DNA of 64,000 nucleotides from Spirodela intermedia (GCA_902729315.2 LR746271.1:1389501-1453500), one strand, 5' to 3'; shown: positions 29,077 to 41,600, counted from the first letter of the stretch. The notes: a model not told the origin generated them from the sequence alone. Numbers and translations: made by a program.

Positions 29077-31812
29077 ATGGCGAACGCGGTTCTCGGCTAC
29101 GCCGTAGAACGGGTCGGCGACCTCCTCATCGATGAAGCGGTCTTCCTGTACTCAGTGAAAGATCAGGTGGAGTGGGTCAAGGAGGAGCTCCAGGCCATGG
29201 AGTGCTTCCTGAAGGATGCCGACGCGAAGAGCAAGGGGGACGAAAGGGTGCAGAACTGGGTGAGGCAAGTAAGGGAAATCGCTTATCGGGCGGAGGACCT
29301 TGTCGAGTCCTTCATCCTCGATGCCGATCGGAGGCGACGACGGAGAAAATGCTTCATCCGGACAATTGTGCCTTGCTGCATTCCACCCCCCTACGACTTC
29401 ATCATTCTCCACCAGTTCGGTGAGGAGATCGAGGCCTTAAGGGCCAAAATCCGCGAAATCAATGAACGAAGAAGCACCTACGGAATCAAGGACCTGGGCG
29501 AAGAGCCGGGGAGGCAGATCGGCGAGACAGTGAGGGAACGAAGGCGGGTCGTTCTCCATGCCTCAGATTCTGATCTGGTCGGCATGGACGCGGAGAAGAA
29601 CAAAATCCTGGGACATCTGCTTGACGGGAGCAGGAAGAAGCGGTCGGTGATCTCTATTGTGGGGATGGGCGGCCTCGGGAAGACCACTCTTGCTAAGAGA
29701 GTGTTCAACGAAGCAAGAGCCGACTTCGGTCACTCGGTGTGGATCGATGTCTCCCAGCAGTATTCCACTGAGGATCTCCTTGGAGACATTCTTCGGCAGG
29801 TCACGAAGCTGGGAGAAGAGGAACTCGAGAAAATGAAGAGGCCCAGGCGACAGAAGATGCTTTACCAGACCTTGCAGGCGGAGAAATACTTGATCGCCAT
29901 GGATGACGTGTGGGACAAGGAGGTTTGGAGAATCCTCAGTCCGCATCTCCCAGACGTCCAGAACGGAAGCCGGGTGCTCATCACCACCCGCTCCGTCGAC
30001 GTTGCCCGAGCTGCGGGCACATCTACCCCACACTACGAGTTGCGATTTCTAACCGAGGAGGAGAGCTGGGAGCTCCTCTCCAAGAAGGCGTTTCCGAATC
30101 AGGGGGATATCGAAGCAGTCTGTACAGAACCGCTGAGGAACGTCGGGAAACAGATCGCGAGGAAATGCGGGGGGCTGCCTCTGGCGCTGGTGGTGCTCGG
30201 CGGTCTCCTGTCGACGAAAGGTCCGTCAATCCGGGCGTGGAGGAGGCTCGCGGAGACACTCGTCTGGGAAAACATCGAGGAAGGCCGAATGTGCTTGGAT
30301 ATACTGGCGCTGAGCTTCGACGACTTGCCCCGTCACCTGAAGTGTTGTTTCCTTTATTTCAGTTCTCTTCCAGAGGACTTCAAAATTGGTATCGACAGGC
30401 TTATCGGATTATGGATCGCGGAGGGGTTCGTCAAAAAGAGATCAGGTGAAACACTGGAAGAAATTGCAGAGGGTTACCTGCAAGATCTCGTCCAGAGGTG
30501 CATGGTGATAGTTGTGCGAGATGTATACGTTGACCCCTGGGTAATACGAATGCCAGAATTTGTGCTAAGATGCCGGATCCATGATCTGTTACACGATTTT
30601 ACAATTGCAGAGGCTAAGGAGCTGGGCTTCCTCGTCTGCGACGGGATCCGAGACGACGGGGGCGCCTCGCAACTGGATTCCTCCGCGCGGCGCCTTTCTC
30701 TTCACGGGGATAAAGCGTGGTGCTGGGACTCGGAGTCCACCCCAAGACTGCGCACCTTGCTTTCGTTCGGAACCTATCGCAATTTTGACATAAATAGAAC
30801 ATTCCCCATTACAGATCTGAAACTGCTCAGAGTCGTCGATCTGGAGTGGGCATCAATCGACGAACTGCCAAAGCAAGTTGGAGACCTGATCCATCTTCGA
30901 TACTTGGGCTTGAAAAATACAAAGATAACGAGTCTTCCATCTTCAGTGGGGCAACTTCGTCGTCTACAGTGCTTGGACGTTGAGGGGACGGGAATCAAAA
31001 CGATGCCGAAAGGTGTCTGGAAGATTGAGACCTTACGGAAGGTCCTCGTTCCCTTTACAGTGGAGCCGGAGATGGTGGATGGAGGGTTAAGAAGCTTGCA
31101 GGTGCTCAAGCTCGTCCGGGCCGGGAGGTGGATAGATAGTTGCCTAGGGAGCCTTACCAGTCTCCGGGAGCTGCAAATAACAGGCATCGAAGGTTGTCAT
31201 CATTCCGCGCTCTTATCTTGGCTACCGAAGTTGCCACGCCTGAAGAAGTTGCTATTGCAAGGCGCGTCGATCCCGGATTGTCTATGGAGACCGTCCGGCT
31301 TTTCTTCCCTTCAGGTCTTATCCCTGATTGGGACGGTGACGAGGCCACCACAACATTCAAGTTCTGGCGGCGACCAGTGGCTTCCCAGTCTCACCGAACT
31401 CATACTAAGCTACACCAGTCTATGTCAAGACTCGATTGCGGCGCTCGAGAAGCTCCCTGAACTTACATATCTGTTTCTTGGTCATGGATCCTACGTAGGA
31501 AAGCAGATGCTCTGCTCCGGCGGCGGGTTCCCACAACTGGAGTCCCTCATAATTGATTCACTGCACAAGTTAGAGAGGTGGGTAATTGAGGCCGGGGCCA
31601 TGCCCCGCCTGAGGAGCTTGAAGATCTACGACTGCACAAAGTTGGAGATGCTGCCGGAAGGGTTGCGACGCATGGCTGCTTTGAAAGACCTCACGTTGTT
31701 GAATATGTCCCCTGACATCTGTTCTAGAGCTGAAAAGGAGGGAGAGGACTGGCCCAAAATCCAGCACATACCTTCAATCACCATTTCAGCCATAAATCCT
31801 TATTTGCTCTGA
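29077..31812 (+). CDS. CNL disease resistance protein (911 aa, single exon)
   Basis: Second intact CC-NB-ARC-LRR receptor, clearly a diverged paralogue of the 906-aa gene. Rx-N domain with AYRAEDLVESF at 69-79. NB-ARC: P-loop GMGGLGKTT 196-204, WIDVSQQYS 222-230, kinase-2 YLIAMDDVW 271-279, GSRVLITTRS 297-306, CGGLPLAL 364-371, CFLYFSSLPED near 424-434. The MHD-position IHD is at 501-503, because about 13 extra residues (around YVDPWVIRMPEF) lie between RNBS-D and IHD relative to the 906-aa paralogue. The LRR region ends in WPKIQHIPSI. The start ATG is aligned with the paralogues. There is no intron, signal peptide or membrane segment. The linker 176-190 has the LLDGSRKKRS type. It is probably functional as a cytosolic effector sensor; specificity is unknown. 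Confidence 0.93.
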   Translation: MANAVLGYAVERVGDLLIDEAVFLYSVKDQVEWVKEELQAMECFLKDADAKSKGDERVQNWVRQVREIAYRAEDLVESFILDADRRRRRRKCFIRTIVPCCIPPPYDFIILHQFGEEIEALRAKIREINERRSTYGIKDLGEEPGRQIGETVRERRRVVLHASDSDLVGMDAEKNKILGHLLDGSRKKRSVISIVGMGGLGKTTLAKRVFNEARADFGHSVWIDVSQQYSTEDLLGDILRQVTKLGEEELEKMKRPRRQKMLYQTLQAEKYLIAMDDVWDKEVWRILSPHLPDVQNGSRVLITTRSVDVARAAGTSTPHYELRFLTEEESWELLSKKAFPNQGDIEAVCTEPLRNVGKQIARKCGGLPLALVVLGGLLSTKGPSIRAWRRLAETLVWENIEEGRMCLDILALSFDDLPRHLKCCFLYFSSLPEDFKIGIDRLIGLWIAEGFVKKRSGETLEEIAEGYLQDLVQRCMVIVVRDVYVDPWVIRMPEFVLRCRIHDLLHDFTIAEAKELGFLVCDGIRDDGGASQLDSSARRLSLHGDKAWCWDSESTPRLRTLLSFGTYRNFDINRTFPITDLKLLRVVDLEWASIDELPKQVGDLIHLRYLGLKNTKITSLPSSVGQLRRLQCLDVEGTGIKTMPKGVWKIETLRKVLVPFTVEPEMVDGGLRSLQVLKLVRAGRWIDSCLGSLTSLRELQITGIEGCHHSALLSWLPKLPRLKKLLLQGASIPDCLWRPSGFSSLQVLSLIGTVTRPPQHSSSGGDQWLPSLTELILSYTSLCQDSIAALEKLPELTYLFLGHGSYVGKQMLCSGGGFPQLESLIIDSLHKLERWVIEAGAMPRLRSLKIYDCTKLEMLPEGLRRMAALKDLTLLNMSPDICSRAEKEGEDWPKIQHIPSITISAINPYLL

Positions 31813-32164
31813 CCGGCGATTCCACGGGCAGACTCTCGGGAAAACCTCAGATATGGGACTAACCATGTGGATACCCCCTTTCCCCCACTTTTCTTTGCAC
31901 ATAATACAACACATCCGATAACCATTTCAGGGTCACAGTGATAGAATGTAATATCTCTAAATCTGTGATACATGGGGAAAACCCATTTGTCATATTGATG
32001 CAGCACGATCCCACTCGCCATTGAGTGAAGAACGTGGAGCCGTTCAGGATAACTAGAGAGGCATGACGTGGAGGACGTGGATCTCATTGATGACTTAGCC
32101 ATCCACCAAGCACACCGCGTCACAAATGCATTGAAGCGGACGATTTCCTTAAATACGCTTTGTT
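31813..32164. other. 3' flank of CNL 911
   Basis: Contains a 'catggggaaaacccat' stretch related to the 3' flanks of other CNL copies (13885, 22572). No gene is seen; the minus-strand frame at 31800-32123 has no recognised domain. Confidence 0.5.
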
Positions 32165-33233
32165 CGTCTTGAATTTATTTCCATATTGCTCTTGAGTGTC
32201 ACAAGAGCCATGAAAGCTCTACCCCAATGCTGTACGGCACCTGCGGACCAGCTGCAGCTTGATGTAGCGCCAGTACACATGCTAGAGAACAATGCCATTG
32301 TATAGAATTACTTCCGAATGGATAAAGGTGTTAGAGCATAACTGTCCATGGTTGAAGAGGTGAGCTTGGGATCAAGGGTGACAATCAAGAGAAAGCCAAT
32401 AAGTCCATGTTTTTTATTCCATGGAATTTGCTTCTGAATTCGATCATCCAACCTCACTATATCTACCTAGTCGATGTGGGTCAACAGCTTTCACTGGTTA
32501 AACGTTAGATGTGCAAGGAAGAAACGAGTTTTTGTTCCCTCATATTTCGTGTAATGTATCCTAATTCTTGCATTTGGGGATGAAATAATTTATTATTGTC
32601 CGAGAATGATCCATACTATAATAAAAGCTAATTTCATGATTGACAGTCCGTTTGAGTTGGATTTGTCGGTTATACATGTGTTAACATAAACCCAGATTTT
32701 GATCTTTTCGTTGTGTGCACTGCGTTCCTAATGTTTGTATGGCATGACTACTCGTGAGGGATCATGTCAAAGAATTATCTCACATGAGAAATAATGGTTA
32801 AATAGATGGGTAGAGACTGCTAATTTCCAATTATTTTTAGTCGCCTGACTGTTTCGCACTGATAGAAAATATAGGTTTTACACTATGAATGATTTTGAGG
32901 GAGAATGCATGTACGATCTTTTTGTCTTTGCTTTGTATAAAGAGAATGCATCTTTGATGCTTATCAGATGGTACCGGTCGTGTACGGCCAGCACACGTAG
33001 TCTTATGTGCAAGCATCTTTGAATGTTGTGAGCATGTTCAAAACTCTGAAAGTCAGAATGACTAACTGGATAAGCGGAAGTTGATCAAATCTGTCTTTGG
33101 ATGATGTGTCCCGGAATCGGCTGATTGTGCACACCATGGGAAAAATCTGAGTATATTTGTAACTCTGGTTGCATGGAGCTTATTTTTGTGACATCTGATG
33201 ACGTGTGGCGTTTTTTTAGTGGTTGTTGCTTGG
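32165..33233. repeat. Beta-5 intron-2-like block, copy downstream of CNL 911
   Basis: Collinear with 6770-8260 of beta-5 intron 2, with a deletion near 33020. It ends at about 33233, just before the position where exon 3 would begin, and is joined there to the short insertion element. It has the same order (CNL then intron-2 block) as at 15880-16090 and 22525-22630. Confidence 0.7.
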
Positions 33234-33236
33234 GAC

Positions 33237-33750
33237 GTTCGGGAGTTCCCCCGCTCTCTTGCAGCCGCAGCTGCAGTTCAATAATATCTCGATTCCCTTC
33301 CCCCTCTAAAACCTAAGCCCTAATCCTCTTTTCCTTGAGTAGTGAAAAACCATTCTACCCTCCATAAAGTCCTCACTTGGAAGGGATTGTTTGGTCCTTC
33401 AAGAGGGGGTGCTGGGGATCCTTTGGGCCTCTTTTCAAGGCCGATAGCAATTAGGCCCACTGGGGCCTAACTGTGTGCTCAAGGAGCTTGGCAGTTGGGC
33501 AGTTGGGCAGTTGAGGTTGGGGCCATGCCCCGCCTGAGGAGCCTGAAAGAGATAAGTTCCGGACGGGTTGCAACACATGGCTGCTTTGAAGGACCTCGAT
33601 GTGTGGGGTTTGTCACCTGAAATCTGTTATAGAGCCGAAAAGGGAAGAGAGGACGCCCCCAAAATCCAACACATACCTTCAATCACCATTATATGACTTC
33701 GGAGTGAATTTCGGATTAAGGGCAGGATTGTCCGTTGTCATCATGGAATA
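33237..33750 (+). pseudogene. CNL LRR 3'-end fragment with part of the short insertion element
   Basis: 33237-33484 matches the right part of the short insertion element. It is followed by CNL C-terminal sequence: AMPRLRSL-like, MAALKDLDVWGLSPEICYRAEK-like and PKIQHIPSITI, ending near 33696, then the CNL 3' flank. The fusion point carries an 8-bp unit repeated three times (GGCAGTTG, 33487-33511). The frame is interrupted. Confidence 0.65.
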
Positions 33751-33846
33751 GTATCTATAAGCCAGTGATAGCATGCGGAAACCCGCCGTCTCCATCTGTG
33801 AGGAGGTTGCACTGTGTGACGTCGACGAGGATTGAATGTGTTCTCT

Positions 33847-33896
33847 GTGTGTGTGTGTGTGTGTGTCTCTCTCTCTCTCCCTCTCCTCTCTCTCAT
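33847..33896. repeat. (TG)n-(TC)n compound microsatellite
   Basis: About ten TG units run straight into an imperfect CT/CCT tract. The open frame across it (33735-34076) is a product of the repeat and is not called as a gene. Confidence 0.85.
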
Positions 33897-34499
33897 GTTT
33901 CCATTAGTCTTCTACTATGCAAGGACGATGACTCTAGCTCGAACACCTCAAAAGGCGGCTCTTGGTGGGGTGCCGAAGGCGGGAGAGAAGAGGTGATTAG
34001 GCTCAGATTGGTCAACAGTCTGACTTCGGTAAATCACCGCCGATACAATATGAACTGTCGGAAAATCAAAAACTAAGAAAAGTCCAAAATTTAACCAAAA
34101 AACACTTTTTAAATGCAGAAAAATCTCACAGTAAATATAGACGACTAAAAAAAAAAGAATTAATGTTTCTATCATGGTAAAAATAAGAGAAATATTTCCA
34201 TAAAAATCTTTAAAGCAAGGTAAGAGACTTGAAGTCTAGAATATCAATAGAAAGATATAAGCGTCATAAGATAACAAGAATAACCAAAGACACTTTATTT
34301 CATTAAAGTGTTCATAAAAGAACAATGCCATGTACATAGTTCATAAGATCAACACTAGACACGGATTGTTCAAGTATGCTGTTCACAAGCCCACCCAAAG
34401 GACTCTAAACAATAAATAGCTTTCTACTCGAAGACGCTATAGAACAGAAATACTCTGAACCAGCAACATGCACATAAAACGTTTTCCAACCAAAATCTA
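33897..34499. other. AT-rich spacer
   Basis: No gene or recognised element. Scattered A-runs and stops are present in all frames. Confidence 0.4.
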
Positions 34500-36850
34500 T
34501 GACCAAAAAATTTCATGTTTACCTTCGAATATCAGTTCCTTAAAACCTATTTCTATTCCATTTTTAGCCCGCTTAATGTTCATGAGCGAATTTCAACAAG
34601 ATACTACTTTCATAAGCAAGTATTGTCTCATTCCCCCATACAGCTCATAAGATTGTCTCTTGTTTATTTGTTTTTGTTAGTTCTTTGACCTTGCTGTTCA
34701 GTTTTCTCCCACAAAACCACCTGACGCAGTGGGTGGGGGAAGCAAAGGAGTAGAATCCAGCTTCTACTGCGACCGTGAAGGTGAGTGCATCTTCACGCAT
34801 TAAAAAGATATCTACTGCAGCCGATGGGGAGGAGATAGGTCGAAGATTAGATTTGTAAGTGAAAGCCTCAAACTTGCTGAAAGGAAGTCATCAACTAGTA
34901 TAATATAAATTTTTTAACTGTCTATAATGATTCAAAGGAAGACTCTGAACTGTCTATTGCTCGTGAAAAAAATGTGGCGAATGGACTTGAAGAAAGCAAG
35001 GGCAATCCTTTTCTTTGCATCTGGCACGGATGCTCCCTTTTTTGGTGGTGAAAATCTGAGGGCATTTAACAGCCACTATCTTCATGTTGTTCAGGCATGT
35101 ATCCACATGTTGAATACTAGTTATTTGTTTGTAAAACTTGGGGGATCATCATTAATTTATTGGTTATTATTATCTCTTGATTGCTGAATATTTAATTCAT
35201 TTTAATTATACAACCTCTTATTTCTTAGCTTAGTTCAAAAGTTTTCTAACCATTTGGGCATTTTAGAACGAGGTAGGAGAAACTGATTGATCAGAACAAA
35301 AATCTCATCTTAAAAAGTGCTCTCATTTAGATCTTTTTGCTCTCATAAGCAACTCTAATGTAACAAAATGGGTCCACAGTCCAACTTTTTTAGAACTTTC
35401 ACAGATTTTTTTGGCACATAATGAATTCATAACATGATCTCATAGAGTTGGTAATCTTCTGACAGAGCCTGCAAGTTAACCCATAAAAGAACCCAATCAT
35501 AGGCTCTATGCCTACTATGACAACAAGTTGAAGGGGCTTTTATAGATGGTCATGGAATACAATTCTTCCTTAAAATTTCATGTCTATTTAATGAATTTTC
35601 AAGATTCAAATTCATGAGAAAAACTAGAAATACATGCATGTGGTAATTATTATTCTTCTTTTAGAAAAATAAGGAGAAAAATCTAAGGCTGCTATTTTTT
35701 ACCTTATGAAAGAAAATTTCCTAGTTTTGAACGGTCAGCTGTCAAAAGTATTATGCTAGGTCCTAGCATGCAAGAATTTGTGATAATTTCTATTCCAATA
35801 AAGTTAAATATGCCAAAGGAAAGTATGAATGATAGCAACCCTACATTTTTCTTGTTTGCATCTTACTTGATTGTGTTTGATGGAAAGGAAGAACTCTATT
35901 TGAAACGTTTTGAAAGCTTCTTAGGTATCAATCAGATCAAGCGACATGAAAATTATTTTTGGATATTAGATTAACATTATTTGAAATGTCTTGAAATCAA
36001 GATCTGTGAATTAGAAGTCTGAAGAAATTAGTTCAAAACTTTTCATGCATCTCATTGACAATCAGAAAAATATTTCCTTAAGTCATTGTATAATAAAGTA
36101 TGAGTATTGATATTCTTTTATCTACATTTATGTAGAGAAAAATATTAGTACATATACAATAAATAGGAGACTTAACAAACGTGATGTGGTTTATTTTCAG
36201 TCTGTTTTAAGAAAACTCTACATACAATGCCTATAGTGTAGGCTATTTAATTGTGTAAGGTACCAAAATAACCCAATCAAATAATTATTGCAAATATTGA
36301 GAAGGTGATGGTAATTACATGAAGTTCCTCATATGAAAGAATTATCCTCTTTATCAAAAAGCTGTCTCCCATCCTATTCATCCAATCCATTTCTGAATTA
36401 GACTCTTTGTAATAATACCTTTTTTTTGTGGAAAATGTTTTTTTGAAAACTAGATATAGGCTGCCAAATTGATGTGATATGTTCCTTTCATCACATGATA
36501 AGGGAATATGAGAGTTAACTGGTCATAGATCCCTCAGAAAAATAATAGTATCGACCACACTATTTTAACATTGTCCTAACTTGGTGAATGGTCCATGTTC
36601 CTCATCATGATGATGCCAATTTGTCTTGTTGAGTGAGTCTTGGCCTAGTAATTCTCTCACATTATGGTGCAAAATTATGTAAAGTTCGTCTGATTCTTAG
36701 TGTTCCACATTTTATTTGATGGATAAAGATAGGTCTATTCTTTAGATTTATTTGTATAATTTGAATGGAGATAACTTCATTCAATTAAGTTGTGCCTAAA
36801 TTTCTGATTCAAATTCTAGAACATAGAATCTTAAGTGTTACTCTAAGAAC
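34500..36850. repeat. Segmental duplicate shared with 24060-25400
   Basis: The order of anchors is the same as at 24060-25400, with extra sequence inserted at about 35200-35860 and 35970-36330. It contains the third exon-like segment (34640-34800). The open frame 35753-35974 includes the shared 'LIVFDGKEELY' stretch, but the other copy is broken at this point, so it is not called as a gene. Confidence 0.6.
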
Positions 36851-36889
36851 TTTAAGAATGTTAAATATACAAAACGACTTAGTTACAAT

Positions 36890-37591
36890 GTACACGACCT
36901 GATCTGTACTAGGCTGATGTCGAAGGAGGTAGGCTTAAAGGAAAAAGTTTTTTAGGATCAGGATCACTGTACACATATGGCATCATGGACAACAATGGGT
37001 ATGCCTCTAGCTGCCCTTACCACTGATATGATTATATTTATCAATATATACACTCCATCAACAGTTATTTACTTGAACTAGATCCCACTATGACATGACA
37101 ATTGAAGGAAGTGTAGAAGTGGCTTGACAGGCCATCTATCATGCCACATTTTTAGATGGAGTTAGTAGTTGAGATGCTAGTGGTAATATTTCTTCATTCT
37201 CCACCTAGTCTTCCTCGCTGAATATGTAGACACCTAAACTATGTGATGATTTTATTGAGAAATAAATTTTTATCTAATTCCTATCTTGCTAATTGGTTCC
37301 TTTGATATTTCTCCACATGCATGTTAGTTGCTTGCATATTTTATCTACTGTTAGAAAGGTTCACTTAATATATCCATTATTTTTTGCATTAGGTAGCCTA
37401 ATTATTTATATTTTTGATGCAAAGTCATCAACAAGTCAATTGCAAACTGAGGGGGATATGGCTGAAATATCCAACATTGAAAATATAAAGCAGAATTCTT
37501 GTGTTTTTATTGTGTTGTATATTTTTATAAACCTACATTAATTAGGAGAATGTATCTGCTCCTAAAATTCTATTTTCTTTAATTTATTTCA
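36890..37591 (+). pseudogene. Proteasome beta-5 pseudogene remnant (exons 5-6 and intron 6)
   Basis: Exon 5-like sequence at about 36895-36998 ([12 protein letters not shown] then GSGSLYTYGIMDN) and exon 6-like at about 37083-37188 (HYDMTIEGSVEVA, stop, QAIYHATFLDGVSS) flank an intron 5 remnant. Intron 6 continues to an acceptor-like 'ttatttcag' at 37583-37591, where exon 7 should begin but retroelement DNA starts instead. Stops and frameshifts are present, including a TGA replacing Arg in exon 6. It is the most diverged beta-5 copy and probably the 3' end of the oldest duplication unit. Confidence 0.8.
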
Positions 37592-38653
37592 GATTGAATT
37601 CAGCTGATGCCAACATTGTACAAGCAATCAAGTATAGTAAGTGACGTCATGGATTGGTGCCTTAATTCAATGGCCCATTTGAGGTTGTAGAGTGGTAGGA
37701 TGGTTTGCCTATCAACTCAACTTGTCAAGACAACTTGTCATCTAGTTGGTCTTCCATGTATCCCTTCTAAAAAAGTATGTGGTCAATGTAGACAACATGG
37801 AGCACGACCAATCACACTGAGCACCACTTATAGTGCATGCTCAATGCTTCGAGAAGATTGAAGCTATATTGGACTGGCAAGATGACAACCAAGGAGACAA
37901 GTTCAAATGTCACTAGCACATCTACTTTTTGGTGAAGTAGTAGGGTATAGCCCTCAAGGACAAGACATGTGACCATGATATCAACCTATGGTAGTCAAAG
38001 ATTGGTTAATCAGTATCTTGACAAACACCCTCCAATGAGGATGTCAGATTCATCACGTGGAGGAGGATGTGACACTTTCAGAACTTTCCGAGTGGTTTAA
38101 AGGTCAAGAGGCCATGTGAGATGCACATAGACAGAGGTAGGCAGGCATCTCGCATGCGCAGTGGGCCACACAAGAATGTACGAGCAAACAAGGGAAACTC
38201 GAATATCATGAGTCTCCCACATCTGGAATGGCTCCTCTAGATTTATGAGAGATTTGTGACAGATGGAGAAAGGCATCTACATGAGGAAGGGGGAAGAATG
38301 AGTTAGGTCAAAACAGAGAAGGTTCTTTAGATCTCTCCCTCTATAAAAGGTAGGAACTCCACTTGCTAGTGAAGAAATGGGAAGGAGAGGAAGAAGAGAG
38401 AGAGAGCGAGTTGTATTGTGAGAGTGTGTGTGTGTCTCATCTATAGCAGAGGTGAAGCTCTAGAGCAAGCTTGGGGAGTGCTTGGAGGGAGTTGGGGTTG
38501 CTGTGGTGTGCCAGCAGCAAATGAGGAGTCGATAGAGAGCTGTGGAGAGTTGGATGCCAGGAAGTGAGAAGGGTGGTCATGTTGGGCTCTTCTCCTCCCC
38601 TATTATATGCCCCTCTTAAGATAACACAAGTACCTCAATGTTCTATTATCACA
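37592..38653 (+). mobile_element. LTR retrotransposon remnant with a 586-bp LTR
   Basis: A TGTGA...TCACA-bounded segment at 38068-38653 has a TATA box (CTATAAAAGG near 38341) and is preceded by a purine-rich tract (GTGGAGGAGGA, 38057-38067) like a polypurine tract, as expected for a 3' LTR. Just after it, GGTATTAGAG (38658-38667) resembles the tRNA-Met primer site TGGTATCAGAG, as expected for a 5' LTR. The upstream part (37592-38067) has no readable coding sequence. Class unknown. Confidence 0.45.
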
Positions 38654-41600
38654 GTAAGGTATTAGAGAGTTTGGCAGGTGACGTGGAGGCTGCTTGACAT
38701 TGATGAAAGAAAAATTAAGGCTGATGTTGGGTGGTTAAACAAGGAACTAGATTATTCATCTGTAACAATAGGCCTGTGGAGATTTAGCCATGCATTTTCA
38801 TATGAAATAGGTTTATTAATATAAGGTTTCAATGGTCTTTAAAAAAGAAGTTTGAGTTTATTTGCAAAGTATTATCATTTTCCAACAAATCTTTGCTCTT
38901 GCCTCCTCTCCAAACTTTGACTAACCACAGAGAGAGAGAGAGAGGGAGGGAGAGAGAGGAAAAAAGAGAGATGTGCATAATTTTTCTTTCAAGTGGATTT
39001 CTTGCCTTTACTAAATTCCAACCAAGTAGCTTCTTCTAATACTCTATAACATTCCATGAGCAAGAAAGAATCTCCATGATATCCATCATGAAATATCTTG
39101 AATGCTCTAAAGAAATACTTGTGGAGTTGTGTTATTTTCAAAGGTAAAAATCTATTAATGTTGTTCACCAGATGTCCTTCTACCTCCATCCTTTTTCTTG
39201 AAAGATGTTGAAGATATGGACTTAGGCATGCAAGAAACTGACTATGAGGTACAAAGTGATATAAAGTGAAGGAAACACAATACTACAACTAAAGACCACA
39301 CATATTAATGGAAGTCTCAAAAGACATGAGAATCATTACATATCGAATTTATGCATGATTCACGTTGCTGATCCTATGCCAAGTTGTTGTGTAGCCTACT
39401 GCTTATTCCTTGATTGGTGACTCAAAAGGTGTTGGAGCCCTAAAGTAGAAAATTATGTGCTAAAAATATGGTACTTGAGATAATTGAGGTGGAAATGTAT
39501 ATTTAAAAATAATATGCACCTCATGAAAGAAAGTGTTTTATGTGCCTTGGGTGTAGGTGTGAATTACAGACAATCTTTTAAAAATCAAGAAGAATTGTCA
39601 TAAAAATAAAGAGAATAGTGGATCTGAGTAAATGTTGGATATGCTTATGCATAGTTCTATTTGTATGTGGTCATTGCAATTGGAAACAAAATAGAGAAAG
39701 ACAATTAGACAGTTCAAACATATTCTCATAGGATGCGATATTATTTGAGAGAGTATTATATCCATTCAAAGTACATCTATAAAGGGGACTGAAAATCCAT
39801 ACTCTAACCTAATTGTGGATCAGAAATATAAAGTTAATCATGATATAAAAACTGATAGATCAGCCAACACTATCATGTCATATCGTAATAACTAGGGGAA
39901 ATGATTCTCAATTTGTCTTGAATAGATAGATGTCAATAGATTATTGGATGCAAAGAACAAGTAGGTAATCAAAATGGCATAATGAAGATATGATATTTTA
40001 CGACTAATCTTTGAGGTGTTTGGGAGAAAGGAATAAATGAACATTTCAAGGGATTCCAAGCAATTTGAAGCAGTGTTAGAGAGGGGTCATCTAGATACCC
40101 TACATATGTATCTTCATGTTAGAGCTTTTTTACCACTATAGCTTTCACAAAGGTTGTCTTCTCTAGGATCTTAATTTCAGAACTTTCTCAATGTGCACTA
40201 TATGTTAGTGCTTAAGTAATTCCATGTTATGATTATATATATTCTTGTTTTTATGGTTATAGGGCAATGGAGAATTTCGTAGAATATATATTAGTTTATG
40301 ATATGTTGTGCCATCTACTTTATTAAAGATAACTACAAATAGTTACAAAACTGTTAATTTCTAACAAGTTTATTGATTTGACAATTTCTTAATGGTTTGT
40401 CATATCCTTCTCAATACTTCTCTAGGGTGAAAGATTTTTTTTCTCACAAGTCTATGAGAAAATATTTCCAAAAACAATTACTTCATGTAGAGTTTTTACA
40501 TAACTAAGCATGAGTATTCCATTGGTTACCTTAGATATTTAGAACTATGTTTTAGTTGGCATGTATACATAGAAAATCTGGACGTGTATTGAATAAGTTA
40601 GTTTTTTAAATTTTAAATAGTTTCATTAATTTATTTTTGTGGGCTAACTTGCATAATAATTATAGCAATATATTGTCAATTTTTCAAAATTAATATAACT
40701 TTACTTAATTTTATTTAAATAAAACTAGACAGTGTAATTTTTTTATTTTAAAAAATATAAGATAAAAGAAAAGAATATCACCACTTGTTGGCAAGTTGGT
40801 ACCTATTAGTTGACCTAGAGGGACATTGTGCTTGAGTGGGTGGACCCAGATTAGGGGAGCCACGAGCTAGGCTTGAGTGGCTGACTTGCTCTACACAAGT
40901 GTGTCACTCTCCTACAGCATCTTGAGGGCCAACTGATTCTTGAGCAAAGAGAAGTGTACACATATGTGCACATGAGGGGGAACCACCTAGTACCTTTTCC
41001 CAAGATGGTCTTAGGTATTATTTTATTCAAGAGAAGGGATCTTTGAACATGGAACTTAGCTTTGATATATATATTCAGCTCAATTCCTCAAATACTTCTA
41101 ATGTAGGATTAAATTTTCTTGTGTGTTTCAAGGCAATGGTCTAGAGCAGTTTGCTCCAACAGCACTCAATGGCCCACATTATTAAAAATGAGAGATCATG
41201 CAGCTAGTGAACTGCCACAATACCCAAAGTGTAAAGGCATCTATCAACGGTTTGTCAATCTTACATCACTCAATATGCACATGACCAAAAAGGATGATCT
41301 AACAACTAATTAAGTGCCATACTATCAAGCACTTAAGTTCTTGATCAACAATGGTTCATGGCGGGTTAATCTTACATCGTTCAATGTGTCATGTGACCAA
41401 ACACATCTGATCTAGTAGCAACCAATGTGTCATGATATACTATCATGCCTCCAGCGATCAATAAGCTTGTTCCTTCCTCTCCTAATTATACTTAAGGCCT
41501 TTGGCGAGTGTTCAACTCTTCCTTTCTCTCCCTAGACAATGGTGACAATATCGTTGATCCTCTTTTTAACGGATCTCTCTTGCAAGTGGTACAATACTTT

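Noticed and set aside
35753-35974. 73-codon frame containing LIVFDGKEELY
   Set aside because: The duplicate at about 24820 is out of frame, so conservation is at the DNA level only.
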